Part shown: one piece after another, positions 33,638 to 41,200 of the stretch
Numbering within the stretch: the stretch's first letter is position 1
Layout: each line of letters opens with the position of its first letter
DNA from: Citrobacter sp. Marseille-Q6884
Lineage (GTDB): Bacteria > Pseudomonadota > Gammaproteobacteria > Enterobacterales > Enterobacteriaceae
NCBI RefSeq assembly: GCF_945906775.1
Contig: NZ_CAMDRE010000001.1
Location: 2,542,001 to 2,606,000 of the forward strand
DNA: 64,000 nucleotides
Direction of reading: 5' to 3'
Notes under the pieces: model-generated
Databases searched by the model: none
Seen by the model: the letters and a program-made list of their open reading frames with translations, nothing else
Told to the model about the DNA's origin: nothing
Made by a program: the position numbers and the translations under genes

Positions 33638-35686
33638 TCACACCAGACCCAGCAGGGTCAGCAGTAAATCAATCACTTTGATACCGATAAACGGAACAAC
33701 CAGACCACCCAGACCGTAAATCCACAAATTGCGGCGCAGCATGGCGGATGCCGATAAGGGGCGGTAGCTCACGCCCTTTAGCGCCAGTGGGATCAGAAAG
33801 ACGATAATCAGCGCATTGAAGATAACGGCGCTGAGGATCGCCGAGTCCGGTGAGTGCAGGTGCATCACGTTGAGCGCGTTGAGCTGCGGGTAGGTTGCAG
33901 CGAACGCGGCTGGAATAATGGCAAAATATTTCGCTACGTCGTTCGCAATACTGAAGGTGGTTAACGAGCCGCGCGTCATCAGCATCTGCTTGCCAATATG
34001 CACCACTTCAATCAGCTTGGTGGGGTTGGAGTCGAGATCGACCATGTTGCCCGCTTCCTTCGCCGCCTGCGTCCCGGAGTTCATGGCCACTGCCACGTCG
34101 GCCTGTGCCAGCGCGGGGGCATCGTTGGTCCCGTCACCGGTCATTGCCACCAGACGACCTTCCGCCTGATACTGACGGATCAGCGCCAGTTTGGCCTCCG
34201 GTGTGGCTTCGGCTAAAAAGTCATCCACCCCGGCTTCGGCGGCAATTGCCGCGGCGGTTAACCGGTTGTCCCCGGTGATCATCACTGTTTTGATGCCCAT
34301 TTTGCGTAACTGAGCAAAACGTTCCTTGATCCCGCCTTTCACGATATCTTTCAGGGCAATCACGCCCAGCACTCGCGAGCCTTCAGCCACTACCAGCGGC
34401 GTCGCACCAAGACGCGCAACGTTTTCTACCTTCTGTTCCACATCAGCAGGGAAGTGCCCGCCGTTAGCTTCGACGTGGCGACGAATAGCGTCCACAGAAC
34501 CTTTGCGGATCATGCGATTATCAATATTGATGCCGCTCATTCGGCTTTGTGCGGTAAACGGCACAAAGGTGGCGTGCAGCGATTGCACGTTGCGTATCCG
34601 CAGGTCAAAGCGCTGTTTTGCCAATACCACAATGCTGCGACCTTCCGGCGTTTCATCCGCCAGTGATGAAAGTTGCGCGGCGTCGGCCAGCGTTTTTTCA
34701 TCCACGCCCTGGGCAGGAATAAAATCCGAAGCCTGGCGGTTACCCAGCGTAATGGTCCCGGTTTTATCCAGCAGCAGTACGTCTACATCGCCAGCGGCTT
34801 CAACTGCTCGGCCGCTGGTGGCGATGATGTTAGCGCCCAGCATCCGGCTCATCCCGGCAACGCCAATTGCGGAGAGCAGTCCGCCAATCGTCGTAGGGAT
34901 CAGACACACCAGCAGGGCAACCAGTACCGTCACGCTGACGGCGCTGCCACCCCAGGCGGTGAATGGCCACAGTGTGGCGGTTGCCAGTAAAAAGACGATG
35001 GTCAGGGCAATCAGCAGGATAGTCAGGGCGATTTCATTTGGCGTTTTGCGACGCTGCGCACCTTCGACCATGGCAATCATCCGGTCAAGGAACGTTTCGC
35101 CGGGATTTACGCTGCATTCGATAACCAGCCAGTCGGAAAGAATGCGCGTTCCCCCGGTGACCGATGCGAAATCGCCACCTGACTCACGAATAACCGGGGC
35201 GGATTCACCGGTTATGGCGCTTTCGTCCACCGATGCGCCACCTTCGATGACTTCGCCGTCACAAGGGATAATATCGCCTGCTTCTACCAGTACCACATCC
35301 CCTTTACGCAGTTCGTTTGCAGGAACATGATCCATTTGCGCGCCGTATTTGGGTTCACGTAATTTGCGCGCGAAAGCCGTTTTTTTCACCCCTTTCAGGC
35401 TATTGGCCTGCGCTTTGCTCCGTCCTTCTGCCAGCGCTTCTGCAAAATTGGCGAACAGAACGGTCACCCATAACCAGAGACTAATTGCGCCGGTAAACAT
35501 GGGGTTCCCAACCATATGCCCGGTTGCCATCGCCACGGTTATCAGCGTGGTTAACAGACTGCCAATCCAGACGATAAACATCACCGGATTGCGCCACTGA
35601 GTATGTGGACTTAATTTTTTGACTGCGTCCATCAGCGCCTGAGCGACCAGAGAGGGTTCGAACAGCGCCAGTTGTTTGCGACTCAT
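33638..35686 (-). CDS. kdpB: K+-transporting P-type ATPase subunit KdpB
   Basis: A 682-residue P-type ATPase that drives K+ uptake through KdpA. The phosphorylated Asp is in LLDKTGTITLG (near 307), the actuator loop is ITGESAPV, and the hinge is MTGDGTNDAPALAQAD. Seven hydrophobic segments are spaced as in E. coli. Same length as E. coli KdpB; 9 bp after kdpA. Confidence 0.98.
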   Translation of the reverse strand: MSRKQLALFEPSLVAQALMDAVKKLSPHTQWRNPVMFIVWIGSLLTTLITVAMATGHMVGNPMFTGAISLWLWVTVLFANFAEALAEGRSKAQANSLKGVKKTAFARKLREPKYGAQMDHVPANELRKGDVVLVEAGDIIPCDGEVIEGGASVDESAITGESAPVIRESGGDFASVTGGTRILSDWLVIECSVNPGETFLDRMIAMVEGAQRRKTPNEIALTILLIALTIVFLLATATLWPFTAWGGSAVSVTVLVALLVCLIPTTIGGLLSAIGVAGMSRMLGANIIATSGRAVEAAGDVDVLLLDKTGTITLGNRQASDFIPAQGVDEKTLADAAQLSSLADETPEGRSIVVLAKQRFDLRIRNVQSLHATFVPFTAQSRMSGINIDNRMIRKGSVDAIRRHVEANGGHFPADVEQKVENVARLGATPLVVAEGSRVLGVIALKDIVKGGIKERFAQLRKMGIKTVMITGDNRLTAAAIAAEAGVDDFLAEATPEAKLALIRQYQAEGRLVAMTGDGTNDAPALAQADVAVAMNSGTQAAKEAGNMVDLDSNPTKLIEVVHIGKQMLMTRGSLTTFSIANDVAKYFAIIPAAFAATYPQLNALNVMHLHSPDSAILSAVIFNALIIVFLIPLALKGVSYRPLSASAMLRRNLWIYGLGGLVVPFIGIKVIDLLLTLLGLV

Positions 35687-35695
35687 AACAGTGTC

Positions 35696-37375
35696 TCAAC
35701 GTAAGGAGAGATATTCTGCTACCGGACCAAGCGCCAGCGCAGGAATAAAGGTGAGCGCGCCAACCAGTAACACCGTACCGATTAACAGCCCGACAAACAG
35801 CGCACCATGGGTGGGAAGCGTCCCGGGACTGGCTGGTTGGCTCTTTTTACCGACCAGCGAGCCCGCAATCGCCATCACAGGAATAATGACCCCGAAGCGT
35901 CCGAAGAACATGCAGAAGGCAAGCAGGCAGTTCCAAAAAGGGCTGTTGGCGCTTAACCCGGCAAAAGCGCTACCGTTGTTGTTCGCAGCAGATGAGACGG
36001 CGTACAGCACTTCGCTAAAACCATGCGGACCCGGGTTGAGCATGGCGCTGCGACCGGCTTCACTCATCATGGCAATCGCTGTGCCGAGCAGGACCAGCGC
36101 AGGGGTGACCAGGATCGCCAGCGCAGTCATCTTCATTTCCCGCACATCGATTTTTTTACCCAGATATTCCGGGGTACGACCAATCATCAGTCCGGCAATA
36201 AATACGGCCAGCAGCACAAACAGCAGCATGCCGTACAGACCTGAGCCCACACCGCCGAAGACCACTTCGCCAATTTGCATCAGCCACATCGGCACCATTC
36301 CGCCCAGTGCGGTAAAGGAGTCGTGCATCGCGATAACGGCTCCGCAGGAGGCCGCGGTCGTTACGACCGCAAACAGGCTACTGACCAGAACCCCAAAGCG
36401 GCTCTCTTTGCCTTCCATGTTGATATTGCTGTCTGCGCCAAACATCATCAGATGGCCATTGCCCTGAACTTCTGCCCACATCACAACAGCCACGCAGACG
36501 ATAAAAATCAGTGACATGGCCCACAGCAGTGTCCGCCCCTGTCGGCGATCGCCCACGGCATCGCCAAAGGCAAAGCACAGGGCGGTGGGAATTAAGAATA
36601 TGGCCAGCATCTGCACCATGTTGGTCAGTGCGGTGGGGTTTTCAAACGGATGTGATGAGTTAGCATTAAAGAACCCGCCACCGTTGGTACCGAGCATCTT
36701 AATGGCTTCCTGTGAGGCGACTGGCCCCATCGGCAGGAGCTGTTTTACCCCTTCAAACGTGGTGATCGTCGGGTATGGTAAAACGTTCTGCAGCGCGCCT
36801 TGTTGAATAAAGAACAGGGCGATGAGCAGAGCAATGGGCAGTAATATCCATAGCGTAATGCGCACCAGATCCACCCAGGCGTTACCCAACGTATTCATCG
36901 TTTGGCGCGTAAAAGCGCGGATCAAGGCAAAAATTACCGCGATACCGGTGGCCGCTGACAGGAAGTTCTGCACGGTCAACCCGACCATCTGACTGAAGTA
37001 GCTCAGGGTGGTTTCACCACTGTAAGACTGCCAGTTGGTGTTAGTGACAAAACTTACGGCGGTGTTCAGCGCGAGATGCCAGGAGAGTCCCGGTAACTGT
37101 TGAGGATTCAGTGGCAGCAGGTTTTGCGCCATCAGCAGTGCAAACAGCAGCAGCAGACCCAATATATTGAGCGCAAGAATTGCCAGCAGATACTGTTTCC
37201 AGTTCATTTCATGCTGTGAAATGCCCAGTCCACGCCAGAGTAAACGCTCAATACCCGTCAGTCCTGGCAAGGGGATATCATTGATCAGTCGCGCTAATCC
37301 GCTGCCCAGCGGCCTGGCAACGACAAACAGAATCAGTAAAAAACTGGCGATGAGTAAAAAACCTTGTGCCGCCAT
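35696..37375 (-). CDS. kdpA: K+-transporting ATPase channel subunit KdpA
   Basis: A 559-residue membrane protein related to K+ channels and KtrB/TrkH. Four pore-loop repeats contain the selectivity filter residues, for instance TNTNWQSYSGE, LGTNGGGFFNANSSHPF, TTAASCGAVIAM and SSAANNNGSAFAG. It binds and conducts K+ for KdpB. The ATG overlaps the kdpF stop (TGATG). Two residues longer than E. coli at the C-terminus. Confidence 0.98.
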   Translation of the reverse strand: MAAQGFLLIASFLLILFVVARPLGSGLARLINDIPLPGLTGIERLLWRGLGISQHEMNWKQYLLAILALNILGLLLLFALLMAQNLLPLNPQQLPGLSWHLALNTAVSFVTNTNWQSYSGETTLSYFSQMVGLTVQNFLSAATGIAVIFALIRAFTRQTMNTLGNAWVDLVRITLWILLPIALLIALFFIQQGALQNVLPYPTITTFEGVKQLLPMGPVASQEAIKMLGTNGGGFFNANSSHPFENPTALTNMVQMLAIFLIPTALCFAFGDAVGDRRQGRTLLWAMSLIFIVCVAVVMWAEVQGNGHLMMFGADSNINMEGKESRFGVLVSSLFAVVTTAASCGAVIAMHDSFTALGGMVPMWLMQIGEVVFGGVGSGLYGMLLFVLLAVFIAGLMIGRTPEYLGKKIDVREMKMTALAILVTPALVLLGTAIAMMSEAGRSAMLNPGPHGFSEVLYAVSSAANNNGSAFAGLSANSPFWNCLLAFCMFFGRFGVIIPVMAIAGSLVGKKSQPASPGTLPTHGALFVGLLIGTVLLVGALTFIPALALGPVAEYLSLR

Positions 37376-37464
37376 CAGAACGCCTCCGCATTAATCAGGG
37401 CATACACCAGATAACCGAATAATAAAAAAACCAGCACAATGCCGGTTATCACGCCTGCACTCAC
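37375..37464 (-). CDS. kdpF: Small Kdp membrane subunit KdpF
   Basis: A 29-residue single-span hydrophobic peptide starting at GTG (MSAGVITGIVLVFLLFGYLV, then YALINAEAF). It stabilises the KdpABC complex. A GGAGG site lies seven bases before the start, and the TGA stop shares its A with the kdpA start codon. It nearly matches the E. coli peptide. Confidence 0.95.
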   Translation of the reverse strand: MSAGVITGIVLVFLLFGYLVYALINAEAF

Positions 37465-37540
37465 AGTGCACCTCCAGTGGCATTAATGTGATAACCAGAG
37501 CGTAGTTTTTTGGTTGCAAAGATTTCGCAAAAATCCGCGG

Positions 37541-37567
37541 GCGGGGTGTAAAAAAAGTATAAAAATG
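37541..37567 (-). promoter_or_regulatory. KdpE operator of kdpFABC
   Basis: On the minus strand, the T-rich run TTTATACTTTTTTTACACC, followed by CCGCCCG, is the sequence to which KdpE binds upstream of the E. coli kdp promoter. It lies about 80-100 bp ahead of kdpF. Confidence 0.8.
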
Positions 37568-37771
37568 GCAAAGACCATTATTTAACTAATGATTAGTATT
37601 AATTTAACTTTTATGTAACTTAATTACAGCTTTAAGGTAAACGAAGCATCAATAGATAAAAATAAGTGGTCGGATGAGTAGCAAAATTACACACAAGGCG
37701 GTATTATTTTCATCAGTTAACCAAATTTATTTTCCGGTGCCATTCACCGAACAGACATATGGGAGAGGATT

Positions 37772-37978
37772 ATGGACGTTTATAAAGAGTATCCAGCACA
37801 CATTGTTTTCTTACGCCGTACCTTTGCCGTCGTTGCAGGCGTACTGGCGCTGCCGGTCATGCTGTTCTGGAAAGATCGCGCCCGTTTTTACAGCTACCTG
37901 CATCGCGTCTGGTCAAAAACCAGTGATAAACCGGTGTGGATGGATCAGGCTGAAAAAGCCACCTGCGATTTCTACTAA
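37772..37978 (+). CDS. ybfA: Small membrane protein YbfA
   Basis: A 68-residue protein with one clear hydrophobic segment (residues 12-32, FLRRTFAVVAGVLALPVMLF) and a conserved C-terminal half (WKDRARFYSYLHRVWSKTSD). Divergent from kdpF, as in E. coli, and possibly influenced by the same control region. Function unknown. Confidence 0.92.
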   Translation: MDVYKEYPAHIVFLRRTFAVVAGVLALPVMLFWKDRARFYSYLHRVWSKTSDKPVWMDQAEKATCDFY

Positions 37979-37997
37979 GTTATCGTTCTTGTTCAAG

Positions 37998-38030
37998 AAA
38001 ACCGCTAACAGCAATGTGGCGGTTTTTTTT
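37998..38030 (+). terminator. Intrinsic terminator of ybfA
   Basis: AAAACCGC / GCGGTTTT stem followed by further T, about 20 bases after ybfA. Confidence 0.88.
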
Positions 38031-38076
38031 ATGCCCTGACGTCTACACTTATCCATGAAACGGATAAGGAGTCGTG

Positions 38077-38613
38077 ATGAGCAAAAGAGTTCCTGTTGGT
38101 ATCCGCACGCGAAACTCATTTGTGCCAGATGAAAGCACACTGGTGCGTATTTATGCGTTGCATGAGTTATACCGTTTACGCCAGCGGGGATTAACGCGCG
38201 GTGCGTTACTTGACTATCATACCCGTTACAAGCTGGTATTACTGGCACATTCCCAGCCAGAATATCGGGAACTCGGCCCCTTTGTTGCAGCGATCCATGA
38301 ATGGGCAAGTCTTGAGGCGTTTTATACCGAGTACCGTTTACGACTGATTCATCTGCTGTTTAATGACGCGACCCGGCGTAACCATACCAATGTGCTGATG
38401 CATGTTCAGGGCTATTTCCGCAATCAACTCACTCTCCGGCAACGCCAGGAGCTGACCTCGGTCATTGATAGTTATCGACGTGAAGTGCAACCACTGCTTG
38501 CACCGTTGATGCTCCTCAAACACTATATGGCAGAACACCCGAACACCTGGCTGTCCGGGCAACATTACTTTGAACTCTGGCCTGCAATTCTGCGTTTGCG
38601 CTGCGAAAATTAA
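38077..38613 (+). CDS. ybgA: YbgA family protein (DUF1722)
   Basis: A 178-residue protein of the DUF1722/YbgA family, which is nearly always next to or fused with photolyase-like or DUF523 proteins. The core RGALLDYHTRYKLVLLAHSQ and NVLMHVQGYF stretches are intact. The ATG at 38077 follows an AAGGAG site; a GTG one codon earlier is the alternative. phr starts 18 bp downstream in the same operon. The N- and C-terminal ends are more diverged from E. coli than the core. Function unknown. Confidence 0.92.
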   Translation: MSKRVPVGIRTRNSFVPDESTLVRIYALHELYRLRQRGLTRGALLDYHTRYKLVLLAHSQPEYRELGPFVAAIHEWASLEAFYTEYRLRLIHLLFNDATRRNHTNVLMHVQGYFRNQLTLRQRQELTSVIDSYRREVQPLLAPLMLLKHYMAEHPNTWLSGQHYFELWPAILRLRCEN

Positions 38614-38631
38614 TCATTATTTGGGAGAGTT

Positions 38632-40050
38632 ATGACCACTCATCTGGTCTGGTTTCGGCGTGACTTGCGCATATACGACAATTTTGCCCTTGCCGCGGCT
38701 TGCCGGGATAGTTCTGCACAGGTGCTGGCGTTATACATCTCCACACCGGAACAGTGGAAAGCGCATGATATGGCCCCGCGTCAGGCGGCGTTTGTTAACG
38801 CCCAACTGAATATGCTGCAAACGGTGCTGGCAGAAAAAGGCATTCCTCTGCTGTTCCACGAGGTTGCTGATTTTGCGGCCAGCGTGGAGACAGTAAAAAA
38901 CGTCTGTGAACAGTATGACGTCAACCGGTTGTTTTATAACTATCAGTACGAAATAAACGAGCAACAGCGGGATGCCACGGTGGAGAAGTCATTACAAGGC
39001 GTGGTATGCGAAGGTTTTGATGACAGTGTGATTCTGCCTCCGGGGGCAGTCATGACGGGCAATCATGAAATGTATAAAGTCTTCACACCGTTTAAAAATG
39101 CCTGGCTGAAGCGCTTGAAAGAGGCTGTCCCTGAGAGCGTTGCGGCACCCAAAACACGGGAAAGTGGCGCACTCTCTTCGCCGTTACCGATCATTACGCT
39201 GAACTATCCGCAGCAGGATTTTGATTCGTCACTTTTCCCGGTAGACGAAAAATTGGTCATTGCGCAATTACGCCAGTTTTGCCAGCAGGCGGCGGGGGAG
39301 TATGAACAGCGTCGGGATTATCCGGCCATCGAAGGCACCAGTCGTTTATCTGCGAGCCTTGCAACCGGTGGACTATCACCACGTCAATGTCTGAACCGGC
39401 TGTTAGCAGAACAGCCGCAGGCGCTGGAAGGCGGGGCTGGAAGTGTCTGGCTAAATGAGCTTATCTGGCGCGAATTTTATCGCCATCTAATGACATATCA
39501 TCCGTCGTTGTGCCGATATCGCCCCTTTATTCGCTGGACCGATCGCGTCCAGTGGCAGGATAACCCGGTGCATTTTCAGGCATGGCAACAGGGGAAGACG
39601 GGCTATCCCATTGTTGATGCCGCGATGCGTCAGCTTAATGCCACAGGATGGATGCATAACCGTTTACGGATGATTACCGCCAGTTTTCTGGTGAAAGACT
39701 TGCTCATTGACTGGCGTAAAGGGGAGCAGTACTTCATGTCACAACTGATCGATGGCGACCTGGCGGCTAACAACGGTGGCTGGCAGTGGGCGGCGTCAAC
39801 CGGTACCGATGCGGCACCTTATTTCCGTATTTTTAACCCAACGACGCAGGGGGAAAAATTCGATCGTGACGGTGAATTTATCCGCCAGTGGGTGCCGGAA
39901 TTACGTGACGTCCCCGGAAATGCTATCCACGAACCGTGGCGCTGGGCGGAAAAAACGCAGGTGTCCCTCAACTATCCACGCCCGATTGTCGATCATAAAC
40001 AGGCGAGGTTAACCACGCTTGCGGCCTATGAGGCAGCGCGTAAAGGTTGA
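38632..40050 (+). CDS. phr: Deoxyribodipyrimidine photolyase PhrB
   Basis: A 472-residue flavoenzyme that repairs cyclobutane pyrimidine dimers with blue light. The N-terminal alpha/beta domain (HLVWFRRDLRIYDN) holds the antenna folate site; the C-terminal helical FAD domain has GTSRLSASLATGGLSPR, WLNELIWREFYRH, and NATGWMHNRLRM / DGDLAANNGGWQWAASTGTD with the electron-transfer tryptophans. Same length as E. coli PhrB. Confidence 0.97.
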   Translation: MTTHLVWFRRDLRIYDNFALAAACRDSSAQVLALYISTPEQWKAHDMAPRQAAFVNAQLNMLQTVLAEKGIPLLFHEVADFAASVETVKNVCEQYDVNRLFYNYQYEINEQQRDATVEKSLQGVVCEGFDDSVILPPGAVMTGNHEMYKVFTPFKNAWLKRLKEAVPESVAAPKTRESGALSSPLPIITLNYPQQDFDSSLFPVDEKLVIAQLRQFCQQAAGEYEQRRDYPAIEGTSRLSASLATGGLSPRQCLNRLLAEQPQALEGGAGSVWLNELIWREFYRHLMTYHPSLCRYRPFIRWTDRVQWQDNPVHFQAWQQGKTGYPIVDAAMRQLNATGWMHNRLRMITASFLVKDLLIDWRKGEQYFMSQLIDGDLAANNGGWQWAASTGTDAAPYFRIFNPTTQGEKFDRDGEFIRQWVPELRDVPGNAIHEPWRWAEKTQVSLNYPRPIVDHKQARLTTLAAYEAARKG

Positions 40051-40182
40051 GGATGAGATGGATTTTTGCGTAATGCTTTCCAGTAAAATGAACATGTTGC
40101 AGATGCGCACATTTAGCGTTGAATCATGTTCGTAAGACCGTGAATTCCTGAATGCAAAGGGTGGCTTCCGAGCAGTAAAGTC

Positions 40183-40205
40183 CCGTCATCTTTTTCAGGT
40201 GACGG
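40183..40205 (+). promoter_or_regulatory. Hairpin over the ribosome-binding region of the Rpn-like gene
   Basis: CCGTCATC pairs with GGTGACGG (8 bp with one G-U pair) around a T-rich loop, ending six bases before the ATG at 40212. The only purine stretch that could bind the ribosome (ACGGAAC) is partly inside the stem, so translation of the long protein is expected to be weak. Confidence 0.55.
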
Positions 40206-40211
40206 AACACG

Positions 40212-41150
40212 ATGATAACGCCCGCGACTTCAACACCGCATGATGCGGTATTCAAAACATTTTTACACCATCCCGAAACCGCGCGGGATTTCCTTGAGAT
40301 TCATCTTCCGCCCTGTCTGCGAACGTTATGTAATTTAAATACGCTGAAACTGGAGTCAGAGAGCTTTATTGAAGCGGATTTACGTTCCCGCTATTCCGAC
40401 GTGCTTTGGTCGTTGCGCACACGTGACGGGGACGGTTATGTCTATGTCGTTATAGAGCATCAGAGTTCAGCCGATCCGCATATGGCTTTTCGTCTGCTGC
40501 GTTATGCAATGGCGGCCATGCAGCGGCATCTGGACGCAGGGCATAAGGAACTGCCGCTGGTAATACCCATGCTGTTTTATCATGGCAGCCGCAGCCCGTA
40601 CCCCTATTCACTGTGTTGGCTGGATGCGTTTACTGATCCCGAGGCAGCAAGGCAACTCTATGCCAGTGCATTTCCGCTGGTGGATATCACTGTTGTACCC
40701 GATGATGAAATTATGTCTCACAGGCGTATGGCAGTACTGGAATTACTGCAAAAGCATATCCGTCAGCGGGATCTGATGGGACTGGTAGAACAGCTGACCA
40801 CGCTGTTACTTACAGGACGCGCTAATGACACACAACTACAGGCGATGTTTAATTACATCCTGCAATCCGGCGATGAGTCTCGCTTTAATGAATTTATGCA
40901 AGAGATGGCGCACCGGATCCCCCAACACAAGGAGACGCTGATGACAATTGCAGAGCGGTTACGGTTAGATGGATTACAGGAGGGCTTGCAGCAAGGATTA
41001 CAACAGGGGGTACAGCAAGGATTACTGCAAGGTCAATACGAAGCCGCATTACGTATCGCGCAAACCATGCTGGCAAAAGGAATAGATCGCGAAATGGTGT
41101 TGCTGGTTACAGGGCTGTCTGAAGAGGATTTGGCAGCGGAAAATGCGTAA
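40212..41150 (+). CDS. Rpn-family recombination-promoting nuclease (YhgA-like, PD-(D/E)XK)
   Basis: A 312-residue protein of the RpnA/YhgA-like transposase_31 family. The nuclease core shows the expected catalytic residues: Asp63 in YSDVLW and Glu82-X-Gln84 in VVIEHQSS. The middle is helical, and residues 255-274 carry five LQ(Q/E)G-type repeats before a conserved helical tail. E. coli Rpn proteins are endonucleases that raise RecA-independent recombination and can be toxic or anti-phage. The start is weak and partly sequestered, whereas an internal ATG at 40941 has a good site. No inverted repeats or partner genes flag it as an active transposon. Confidence 0.87.
   Translation: MITPATSTPHDAVFKTFLHHPETARDFLEIHLPPCLRTLCNLNTLKLESESFIEADLRSRYSDVLWSLRTRDGDGYVYVVIEHQSSADPHMAFRLLRYAMAAMQRHLDAGHKELPLVIPMLFYHGSRSPYPYSLCWLDAFTDPEAARQLYASAFPLVDITVVPDDEIMSHRRMAVLELLQKHIRQRDLMGLVEQLTTLLLTGRANDTQLQAMFNYILQSGDESRFNEFMQEMAHRIPQHKETLMTIAERLRLDGLQEGLQQGLQQGVQQGLLQGQYEAALRIAQTMLAKGIDREMVLLVTGLSEEDLAAENA
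40929..40934 (+). promoter_or_regulatory. Internal Shine-Dalgarno site in the Rpn-like gene
   Basis: AAGGAG, six bases before an in-frame ATG at 40941. It is far better than the site at the start of the full-length gene. Confidence 0.75.
40941..41150 (+). CDS. Candidate internal product of the Rpn-like gene (RpnS-type, 69 residues)
   Basis: In-frame internal start giving a 69-residue protein that consists of the C-terminal part only: a short helix (MTIAERLRLDG), the repeat stretch and the tail ending DLAAENA. In E. coli, Rpn genes make such short C-terminal proteins from internal starts, and these bind and neutralise the toxic long form. Here the ribosome-binding site and frame are seen; expression and antitoxin function are inferred. 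Confidence 0.6.
   Translation: MTIAERLRLDGLQEGLQQGLQQGVQQGLLQGQYEAALRIAQTMLAKGIDREMVLLVTGLSEEDLAAENA
40974..41033 (+). repeat. Five 12-bp tandem repeats in the Rpn-like gene
   Basis: Five degenerate 12-base units (TTACAGGAGGGC, TTGCAGCAAGGA, TTACAACAGGGG, GTACAGCAAGGA, TTACTGCAAGGT) encode LQEG, LQQG, LQQG, VQQG and LLQG. Changes in copy number would keep the frame. Confidence 0.85.
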
Positions 41151-41157
41151 TTCCCTG

Positions 41158-41193
41158 ATAAAAAAGACCCGAGTCGGAGTACAACATCGGGCC
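41158..41193 (-). terminator. Intrinsic terminator of dtpD
   Basis: On the minus strand GGCCCGA pairs with TCGGGTC and is followed by six T; just past the dtpD stop. The reverse side faces the Rpn-like gene. Confidence 0.75.
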
Positions 41194-41200
41194 TGTAAAC

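Noticed and set aside
34326..35330. A 334-codon frame antisense to kdpB
   Set aside because: Serine/alanine-rich low-complexity translation, no ribosome-binding site, wholly inside a well-conserved gene.
35676..36467. A 263-codon frame antisense to kdpA
   Set aside because: Low-complexity Ser/Pro/Thr translation within a certain gene.
40212..41150. An active insertion sequence at the Rpn-like gene
   Set aside because: The family is often named transposase, but there are no terminal inverted repeats, no target duplications and no DDE motif; it is a PD-(D/E)XK nuclease.
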